Assembly: GCA_903889795.1 (NCBI GenBank)
Contig: CAISYW010000050.1
Location: 1-6,349 of the forward strand
Direction of reading: 5' to 3'
DNA: 6,349 nt
Source: an uncultured Chlamydiae bacterium
GTDB taxonomy: Bacteria; Chlamydiota; Chlamydiia; Chlamydiales; SM23-39
A program made the position numbers and the translations under genes. Below, in pieces: positions 1 through 5,371 of the stretch; position 1 is the first letter of the stretch, and the number at the start of each line of letters is the position of its first letter. The notes beneath the pieces are model-generated. The model ran no database searches, was not told where the DNA came from, and saw only the letters and a program-made list of their open reading frames with translations.

Positions 1-1
1 C

Positions 2-985
2 GGCACACTGCAGCAGCAGATAGCTAGCAAAAAAATGAACCTAAATACACTTATTCACAGAGCTATTTTAGAACATAATGATGAAGTTCTTGCGTTTCTG
101 ATGAAGCATCATGTTGACGTTGATTATCCAGATGCAAACGGAATGAGCCCTCTAACAATTGCCATTCTTTCTCAACAGTCACAAATAGTTAAGTTGTTGT
201 TGCAAAATGGAGCTGATGTTGCTCCACAGAAAAAATGGAATGACATGTCGCTCCTCGAGATTAGCATGAAAGCTAGAGACCTAGAATCTATGCGCTTCTT
301 GATTGAATTCGGAGCAGATATTCAAGGGGCTTTTAAAAGCTGTCGAGATCCATTTCAGATCTATATCGAAGACTTTATTAAGTCGGGAAATTGGGATCTA
401 TTGAATACAGCACTTGAATTTAGAAAACCTTCATCTTCCTTGTTAAATGAAGCGTTTGTCCGTGTTGCTTGTTCTTATTCCCCATCTTGTAATCAATCAA
501 GCAATGCTATACTTCTCAAGCTTATCCAAATGGGAGCTGATGTTAATGCTGATAATGGAGTGGTTTTGCTCGATGCATGCAATAATCACCATATTCAGCA
601 ATACAAAGCCGCAAAAATTGAACGAATTAAAATACTATTGACCAATGGAGCAAATCCAAATTTATTCCAAACGGGACAAAGCTCTCCACTAATTTTAATG
701 TCGGGTGATATTTTAATTATGGAATTGTTGATCAAAGCTGGAGCTAATCCCAATCAAACTTGGTCAAGCTATGAACAAGGAGTCCTTATTGAAAGAAATA
801 GCCCATTATTTGCTGCAATTGGAAATGGCGATGCCGCATCATCTTTAGCAAGAGTAAAATTACTTATTGAAGCCGGTGCTGATGTTAATAAAAAAATAAA
901 TCAACATACTCCCTTAGAATATGCTCTCGCTCATGGGCGTATGGATGTAGTGAACTATCTCTTGTTTAAAGCGGATAACGCTTAA
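2..985 (+). CDS. Ankyrin-repeat protein, 5' end cut by window edge
   Basis: The protein consists of ankyrin repeats, helix-turn-helix units that bind other proteins; in intracellular bacteria such proteins are often secreted effectors acting in the host, but the target here is unknown. The frame is open from base 2 (first codons read GTLQQQIASKK), and these residues align with residues 68-78 of the next gene. The ATG at 35 is therefore internal, and about 67 residues probably lie upstream of the window. About eight or nine repeats are visible, several with the typical ends GADV, GANPN or GADVN; a stretch around bases 335-440 is degenerate. The last repeat runs to the stop codon, so there is no separate C-terminal domain. 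No signal peptide or membrane segment is seen. The visible start matches the next gene closely (about 40 of 56 residues), so the two are paralogs. A terminator follows the stop. The ankyrin assignment is firm; any effector role is inference. Confidence 0.93.
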   Translation, partial: GTLQQQIASKKMNLNTLIHRAILEHNDEVLAFLMKHHVDVDYPDANGMSPLTIAILSQQSQIVKLLLQNGADVAPQKKWNDMSLLEISMKARDLESMRFLIEFGADIQGAFKSCRDPFQIYIEDFIKSGNWDLLNTALEFRKPSSSLLNEAFVRVACSYSPSCNQSSNAILLKLIQMGADVNADNGVVLLDACNNHHIQQYKAAKIERIKILLTNGANPNLFQTGQSSPLILMSGDILIMELLIKAGANPNQTWSSYEQGVLIERNSPLFAAIGNGDAASSLARVKLLIEAGADVNKKINQHTPLEYALAHGRMDVVNYLLFKADNA

Positions 986-991
986 TTCATT

Positions 992-1024
992 GAGGGGAGT
1001 TGTCAAGAGCTCCTCTCTTTTTTT
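992..1024 (+). terminator. Rho-independent terminator of the first ankyrin gene
   Basis: An 8-bp stem (GAGGGGAG paired with CTCCTCTC, with one G-T pair) closes a loop of about 10 bases and is followed by seven T. It starts 7 bases after the stop codon. Only 24 bases separate the T run from the next ATG. Confidence 0.85.
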
Positions 1025-1048
1025 ATTAAACACAATGCAGGAGAGTTT

Positions 1049-2305
1049 ATGCAAGTTTCTTTTCAAAGAATAGAGGATCTCAATCTTGATATTTCTAAGT
1101 CACACTCGCTCGTGATTGTAAGCAATTTTGAACTAGCTAAGTCTATTAGTGGTGGTTCTAATAAATCATTGTATCGTAAATTTATGGCAGAGAGTAACCA
1201 TCAGCTATTAGGTTTTGCCCAAGAAAGTTTAACTGATCAGTTCAAGGCCGGAACATTACAACAAGCTGTGAATAGTAAGAAAATCGATCCAAATACCCTG
1301 ATCCATCAAGCAATTTTAGAAAACAACCCGGAAGTAATTCGATTTCTTCTCGATCACGGGGTAGATGTCGACTATCCGGATGAACATGGTATGTCTCCGC
1401 TCACCATTGCAATATTGAATCGATGCAACTATGCTGTGCAAATTTTACTCAAAAGCGAAGCAAACTCGAATCCAAAAGTAAAATGGAATGACATGTCATT
1501 GTTAGAATTGGCTTTGCTTTTGGATGACAAAATAACAACAAATTTTCTTATAGATGCCGGTGCAGATGTTAATTGCACTCTTCATGGTAATTGGAAGGAT
1601 TATTCTCCGCTTACCGTTGCGCTTATCATTAAAAAAGACATGGATTTAGCACGACATCTGATTAATTTGGGAGCGAATCTAAATGAAAAAGAAGGAGAAA
1701 AATCTCCGTTGTACATTGCTGTGATTTGCGATCTTCCTTTAGAATTTAAAAAATTTTTAATTGAGAAGGGTGCTGACGTAAATGGAAAATATATCTGGCA
1801 AAGTGGGAATCCGGGGAAAAAACTAGAACCCCGACCTTTATTATTGGAGGTCTTCCAAAAGAAAGACATAGAATTAGCGAAATGTTTTATTAATGCAGGA
1901 GCAAATATTAATGAAACGGATTATTTATCAGGTTCGATTCACGGAAAGTTTCCTATTGAATTCATAAAGCTATTAATCGAGGAAGGGGCGGACGTAAATG
2001 GTTCTCCTGGTTGGCCTGGATGCCCTCTTCACTGTGCTATTAGTGCTAAAGATATTGAATTGATGAAATTTTTGATAAATCGGGGGGCGGACGTAAATAA
2101 TTGCTATCCGAACGGATATATTCCTTTAATTAGCGCGATTAACACTGGTGATTTGAATTTAGTTAAATGTATTATTGAATTCGGAGCTGATGTAAATCAA
2201 AAAATATCTCGCGATGGTGTAATAATCTCTCCTATTAAATGTGCTTTGGGAAAACAGCATCCAGAAATTGTCCAATATCTCTTGCAACATGGAGCGAAAG
2301 CCTAA
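1049..2305 (+). CDS. Ankyrin-repeat protein, 418 aa, tandem paralog 2
   Basis: This is a complete ankyrin-repeat protein, presumably a protein-binding scaffold and possibly a secreted host-directed effector (inference from the family and likely host-associated lifestyle). The start is supported by AGGAG at 1039-1043, five bases before the ATG. Residues 1-77 are not ankyrin-like: they contain the leader pattern MQ.SFQR.EDLN and a YRKFMAESN motif at 42-50 that recur in the next gene. About ten ankyrin repeats fill residues 82-418, with clear GADVN ends near 171, 241, 313, 347 and 379. Repeats near 262-320 are irregular: one carries an insertion and another lacks its first helix. The protein ends inside its last repeat (LLQHGAKA), so no catalytic C-terminal domain is present. 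No signal peptide or transmembrane helix is visible. Residues 68-123 are closely related to the start of the preceding gene. It lies between two terminators, so it is probably transcribed largely on its own or by read-through. Confidence 0.95.
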   Translation: MQVSFQRIEDLNLDISKSHSLVIVSNFELAKSISGGSNKSLYRKFMAESNHQLLGFAQESLTDQFKAGTLQQAVNSKKIDPNTLIHQAILENNPEVIRFLLDHGVDVDYPDEHGMSPLTIAILNRCNYAVQILLKSEANSNPKVKWNDMSLLELALLLDDKITTNFLIDAGADVNCTLHGNWKDYSPLTVALIIKKDMDLARHLINLGANLNEKEGEKSPLYIAVICDLPLEFKKFLIEKGADVNGKYIWQSGNPGKKLEPRPLLLEVFQKKDIELAKCFINAGANINETDYLSGSIHGKFPIEFIKLLIEEGADVNGSPGWPGCPLHCAISAKDIELMKFLINRGADVNNCYPNGYIPLISAINTGDLNLVKCIIEFGADVNQKISRDGVIISPIKCALGKQHPEIVQYLLQHGAKA

Positions 2306-2327
2306 TCTATTTATCCTAACTCTTGAT

Positions 2328-2364
2328 CGGAGCGGCTACATATCTAGCTGCTCCGTTCTTTTTT
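2328..2364 (+). terminator. Rho-independent terminator of the second ankyrin gene
   Basis: A 10-bp stem (CGGAGCGGCT with AGCTGCTCCG, including one G-T pair) encloses an 8-base loop and is followed by TTCTTTTTT. It lies 22 bases after the stop codon and only 16 bases before the next ATG. The hairpin differs in sequence from the one after the first gene, so only the arrangement is shared. Confidence 0.88.
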
Positions 2365-2380
2365 AAATGACCGGGGAATT

Positions 2381-4114
2381 ATGCAATCAATACAAAGAAT
2401 GGAAAACCTCAATATATGTGACGATAAAATCCAGTCTGTCGCTGTGGCGGAAGAAACAAAGGCCGCAATCAATACGGAAGAATCGCCAAAGGCAACGTAT
2501 CGTAAATTTGCTGCTGAAAACAATGTTCATTTGCAAGCAATGCCAGAGGAACTGATCGACGCCTTAGTGAAATATGGAAACAACTCAGATGGAATTCCTG
2601 CGCTTAATGCGGCCATTAAATCAGGCGATGAGCAAGCCGTTCGTCTATTCCTAGACCATGGCGCCAGTCCCAATAGTAAATCAACCGATGGGAGGAACCC
2701 GGAAAAACCTAATACTGCGTTGGAATATGCTGCTAAATATGGACAACTTAACATAGCTAAGCTCTTAGTAGAACGAGGTGCGAAGATTGAGGTTCTTTTC
2801 GAATATGGCGCTCTTATTTATGCAGCACAAACTAATCAACCAGATATAATTAAGTTTCTTTTTGAAAATGGGGCTAAAATTACTTCTAATTCGCAAAGCA
2901 TAGGAGACATGAATTTTGATCCAATTTATTGTGCAATACAATCTGGCTCAGTAGCTGCCCTCAACACTTTTTTAGATTTAGGGGGCAAATTAGATAATCC
3001 ACAACTCGCGAAAGCTTGTGATTTACTGCAAGTTGCTGCTTATTCAGGCAAAATCGAAATGGTGAAGTTTTTGTTAGATAAAAACGTTCCCACGGATCCA
3101 TCTGTTATATACGGATCGGCTCTTTGTGTAGCTGTTGAAAGAGACGACATCGAAATGACAAAACTTTTAATTTCACGTGGAGCAAAAGCTGAACGACCTG
3201 ACCTTGGTTATGATGCTTGGCGTTGTGCATGTGGAAAAGACAATCCAATAATAATCAACCTTTTATTGAAGGCTTCTCCCGGTAACCTTAATGAAAAACT
3301 GTTTGCAGCAGTCAATTGTGGAAAAATAAACGTCACAAAAGCTTTGATAGCTGGTGGGGCTGATGTTAATGCGAGAGACAAAAACAGAATGCCGTTGATA
3401 TATAATTCAGTTCGATGGCCTGACATTTTGCAATTTTTGATTGATAAAGGAGCAAGTGTTAATCCTGTTTTCGATGGAGGTAATTCTCTTTTGCATATCG
3501 CTGCTCTAAGCGGAGTTCCTGAATCTCTTCCCATCTTGATAAAACATGGCGCTCAAATCAATGGAAAAAATGCTTGTGGACAAACCCCTCTTTGGTTTGC
3601 TAGTCGGGATTTTTGGTGTCGTCCAAAACCCCTAGGAGAACAGATGATAATTGCTTTGCTTGAACGAGGAGCTGACCCAAACATTGCATGCGGAAACAAC
3701 CCAAAAGGGAAATTGGATATGCCTCTTCATCTAGCTCTAAATAATTCTCCTGGAATCTCATTAGACACAGTAAAACTCTTTGTTAAATGTGGAGCTTCTA
3801 TAAATGGTTATTGTTCAAATGATTCATGCCCACTAGAAAACTCAATATACTACTACTCGCCCGAAGAAGGTTTCATGTTATTGAATTACATACTAAACAA
3901 AACAAATGTGAATATTAATTCAAAAAATTCTCAAGGAAGGACTCCATTAATAAGAGCTGTTGAGTGCGGAAATTTTTCTGCTGTGGAATTACTCATAAAT
4001 AAAGGAGCAGACATTAACGCTAAAGACAATTTTGGGCGTTCATCTTTAAGTATTGCAAAAGAGCACAGACAAGAAATGGTTGAATGGCTCATTGCGCATG
4101 GAGCTAGAACCTAA
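2381..4114 (+). CDS. Ankyrin-repeat protein, 577 aa, tandem paralog 3
   Basis: This is the longest of the three ankyrin proteins. The ATG at 2381 is chosen because GGGGA at 2373-2377 gives a plausible ribosome-binding site and because the protein then begins MQSIQRMENLN, matching the leader of the preceding gene. A second shared motif, YRKFAAENN, lies at residues 40-48. Residues 1 to about 70 are non-ankyrin leader; about fifteen repeats then fill residues 71-577. The best consensus units are at about 304-332, 366-395 and 517-549 (for example QGRTPLIRAVECGNFSAVEL). The repeat near 397-434 has an insertion in its first half. The chain ends in the last repeat (LIAHGART), with no C-terminal enzyme domain. 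No signal peptide or membrane segment is seen. A strong terminator follows the stop. A role as an effector or binding scaffold is inferred from the family only. Confidence 0.95.
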   Translation: MQSIQRMENLNICDDKIQSVAVAEETKAAINTEESPKATYRKFAAENNVHLQAMPEELIDALVKYGNNSDGIPALNAAIKSGDEQAVRLFLDHGASPNSKSTDGRNPEKPNTALEYAAKYGQLNIAKLLVERGAKIEVLFEYGALIYAAQTNQPDIIKFLFENGAKITSNSQSIGDMNFDPIYCAIQSGSVAALNTFLDLGGKLDNPQLAKACDLLQVAAYSGKIEMVKFLLDKNVPTDPSVIYGSALCVAVERDDIEMTKLLISRGAKAERPDLGYDAWRCACGKDNPIIINLLLKASPGNLNEKLFAAVNCGKINVTKALIAGGADVNARDKNRMPLIYNSVRWPDILQFLIDKGASVNPVFDGGNSLLHIAALSGVPESLPILIKHGAQINGKNACGQTPLWFASRDFWCRPKPLGEQMIIALLERGADPNIACGNNPKGKLDMPLHLALNNSPGISLDTVKLFVKCGASINGYCSNDSCPLENSIYYYSPEEGFMLLNYILNKTNVNINSKNSQGRTPLIRAVECGNFSAVELLINKGADINAKDNFGRSSLSIAKEHRQEMVEWLIAHGART

Positions 4115-4130
4115 TTCATTATTCTTTGCG

Positions 4131-4160
4131 AAAGCAGCTCTGAATCCGGCTGCTTTTTTA
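4131..4160 (+). terminator. Rho-independent terminator of the third ankyrin gene
   Basis: A perfect 8-bp stem AAAGCAGC / GCTGCTTT encloses a 10-base loop and runs into a T tract (six T in a row, counting those in the stem). It begins 16 bases after the stop codon. There is no T run on the minus-strand side, so it should not stop transcription coming from the Rhs genes. Confidence 0.88.
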
Positions 4161-4161
4161 T

Positions 4162-4183
4162 TTTCGGCACAATTTCGGCACAA
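4162..4183. repeat. 11-bp perfect tandem direct repeat
   Basis: TTTCGGCACAA occurs twice without a gap, at 4162-4172 and 4173-4183, just past the terminator. Short directly repeated sites of this size are used as arm-type binding sites by tyrosine recombinases near attachment sites. That reading is inference, prompted by the tRNA fragment about 120 bases downstream. The repeat itself is certain. Confidence 0.8.
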
Positions 4184-4213
4184 TCGCATCCAAAAACTAG
4201 CGGTTTCGCCGGG

Positions 4214-4225
4214 TGTCGTACGACA
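4214..4225. other. 12-bp perfect palindrome TGTCGTACGACA
   Basis: The sequence equals its own reverse complement over 12 bases. It lies in non-coding DNA between the third ankyrin gene and the tRNA fragment. It could be a binding site for a dimeric protein (repressor or recombinase), but no promoter elements or repressor gene are nearby to support a specific role. Confidence 0.6.
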
Positions 4226-4272
4226 AAAGAAGATTGCGCTAAACATTTAATCGTCATGTCGTTAAATTCATT

Positions 4273-4289
4273 ACACCGTTGTACGGTGT
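4273..4289. other. 6-bp hairpin next to the tRNA fragment
   Basis: ACACCG and CGGTGT pair perfectly around a 5-base loop. No T run follows on either strand, so it is not a usual terminator. It occupies the place where the 5' half of the adjacent tRNA-Tyr-like sequence should lie, but it does not pair with the tRNA 3' acceptor strand. Confidence 0.5.
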
Positions 4290-4302
4290 TGTGTGTGATG
4301 TT

Positions 4303-4356
4303 ACTGTAAATCCCCCGGCTTCGGCCTCCGCTGGTTCGAATCTAACCGTCACCACC
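4303..4356 (+). pseudogene. tRNA-Tyr 3'-half fragment (possible attachment-site scar)
   Basis: The sequence has tRNA-Tyr features in the right order: an anticodon loop CTGTAAA at 4304-4310 with GTA at 4306-4308; a short variable arm GGC-TTCG-GCC at 4317-4326, as in class II tRNAs; a T loop TTCGAAT at 4335-4341 flanked by GCTGG and CTAAC (four of five pairs, counting one G-T; C-A mismatch at the fourth pair from the loop); an acceptor 3' strand CGTCACC at 4347-4353; then A and CC. The 5' half is missing: the bases before 4303 cannot form the anticodon stem, and no GGTGACG acceptor partner lies at the expected distance. It is therefore not a functional tRNA. The 3' half of a tRNA is the usual piece left by integrases that insert at tRNA genes. 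The same bases also lie in open frames on both strands, so chance resemblance is not excluded. Confidence 0.55.
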
Positions 4357-4400
4357 TTCAATAGACAAAAACCCGACCTTCCAATTATCTCCGCAATTAC

Positions 4401-5021
4401 TCAGCCCGCCCCAACAGTTACTGAGACACTGATAGGATCAGCAAAGTTCAATAAACACCAATTCTTCTCTGTGTTTTTATTTGAAAGAAATAATCGTTGG
4501 GCGTGACCATGATCTTTCCAATGTCTATAAGCATTTTCTATTGACGTTTTATTTCGGGTAGAAGACCAGATTGGTGTACTACCATTTATTTCCTTAGTCA
4601 AATTCGCATTAGATCCTAATCTTTCGATAGATTTCAAATCTCTAAATGTTTGTCTGGATGGTGTTACTACTCGATTAGCAATTGAAGTTAGCGATCCTGG
4701 ACAAGGAAGCATCCCATCAGAAAACTGCATGCCACAACTGCTCCGAAATTCGTTCCGCACTGTAATGTTTGTGCCAAATAATCGATCAATCGCCAGGTGA
4801 TCTTGATAGTTATTGTCAGGCTTCCACCCCATCAATGAGTGATCATTCCTGATTAAACCCAATCCCGAATAATCGTAGATTTCATGAGTCAGTTTAGAAG
4901 CAAAATACGTTCCGAACCTCGAAACATACTGACTGTAGGCGGGATCAGGATTATAAAAGCCCATCGATTGAAGCGATTTCAAATCGTTTCCCGTCATGAT
5001 GAGCCCATACTCATCAATCAT
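4401..5021 (-). pseudogene. Displaced, truncated Rhs C-terminal tip (orphan toxin fragment)
   Basis: The reading frame begins MIDEYGL..TGN......QSM..Y, matching the point in the upstream Rhs gene where the conserved core ends (FDEYGL.TGN......QSM..Y). The Rhs core itself is missing, so this is a detached tip of an older Rhs protein. Residues 8-150 are a variable linker I do not recognise. Residues 155-172 (STRNKTSIENAYRHWKDH) resemble the opening helix of a nuclease-like toxin tip seen in polymorphic toxins. The match ends at about residue 173; the remaining 33 residues look unrelated, so the toxin domain is probably cut near base 4502. There is no ribosome-binding site before the ATG at 5021, and the same frame has a stop inside the preceding gene. 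No immunity gene follows. It is probably silent, a remnant or a recombination reservoir. That it is an Rhs tip is well supported; the toxin family is tentative. Confidence 0.75.
5002..5017 (-). repeat. 16-bp junction repeat, displaced copy
   Basis: On the minus strand this reads TTGATGAGTATGGGCT and encodes DEYGL. It is identical to 6135-6150. Both copies sit where an Rhs tip begins, so this is the likely recombination point of cassette exchange. Confidence 0.8.
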
Positions 5022-5032
5022 CAGGCAAGGTC

Positions 5033-5365
5033 TTAATTTTCTGAAGTTTTCTTGAAAATCGAAATTTCCTTTACGTCTTTTAAATCAACACCGAAACGTG
5101 TTTGAAATTCCCACTCTTCAATCTCTTTTTCTACTTCAACGAGAGCATTTTTAATAATTTCGACTTCAAAATCAGTGAGTTGGGTTTCGATAATTCCAGC
5201 CTTTTCTTCTCTTAGTAATCTTTCTAACAAAGCCTCGGCAATTTCGTATTTAACACCGATTTTTTTTTCAAAATCATGAACCCTAAATCCCCAACATATC
5301 TCAGCCAATAAACCAATTACGGATCGATCTTTTTCAAGATTAATTTTGTAAATTTTTTTGTTCAT
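5033..5365 (-). CDS. Probable immunity protein of the Rhs toxin
   Basis: This 110-residue protein most likely binds and blocks the toxin tip encoded just upstream, protecting the producing cell. The evidence is mainly position: it starts only six bases after the Rhs stop codon on the same strand, with AGGGA overlapping that stop, so its translation should be coupled to the toxin. It is small, mostly helical in appearance and mildly acidic (about 24 Asp/Glu against 19 Lys/Arg, with a run of acidic residues around VEVEKEIEEWEF). It has no signal peptide or membrane segment, as expected for a cytoplasmic inhibitor of a nuclease. Notable residues include the early motif ICWGFRVHDFEKKIGV. The family is not one I can name with confidence. 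It could also be a cargo gene unrelated to the toxin, but the toxin-immunity arrangement makes this unlikely. Confidence 0.75.
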   Translation of the reverse strand: MNKKIYKINLEKDRSVIGLLAEICWGFRVHDFEKKIGVKYEIAEALLERLLREEKAGIIETQLTDFEVEIIKNALVEVEKEIEEWEFQTRFGVDLKDVKEISIFKKTSEN

Positions 5366-5371
5366 TTTTCC

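Noticed and set aside
35..37. ATG as the start of the first ankyrin gene
   Set aside because: The frame is open upstream to base 2 and those codons are homologous to the interior of the next gene; there is also no ribosome-binding site before this ATG.
1600..1869. Minus-strand reading frames inside the ankyrin genes (also near 2527-2754 and 3208-3534)
   Set aside because: They are antisense to strongly conserved ankyrin repeats and show no domain or start signal of their own.
2367..2555. Small plus-strand gene overlapping the third ankyrin start
   Set aside because: It is a shifted frame of the ankyrin gene with no recognisable domain; the ankyrin frame has the paralogous leader and a better-placed ribosome-binding site.
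540..4020. Recurring short DNA words such as GGAGCTGATGTTAAT as a repeat array or CRISPR
   Set aside because: They are spaced by about 33 codons and encode the GADVN end of ankyrin repeats; there are no regular direct repeats with unique spacers.
4273..4289. Hairpin as a transcription terminator for the minus-strand genes
   Set aside because: Only a 6-bp stem and no T run on either strand.
4303..4356. Functional tRNA gene
   Set aside because: No 5' acceptor strand, D arm or 5' anticodon stem that pairs with the 3' half.
4279..4506. 75-codon plus-strand gene starting at TTG
   Set aside because: No clear ribosome-binding site, it overlaps the orphan Rhs tip on the other strand, and it contains the tRNA-Tyr-like segment; listed only as unexplained open sequence.
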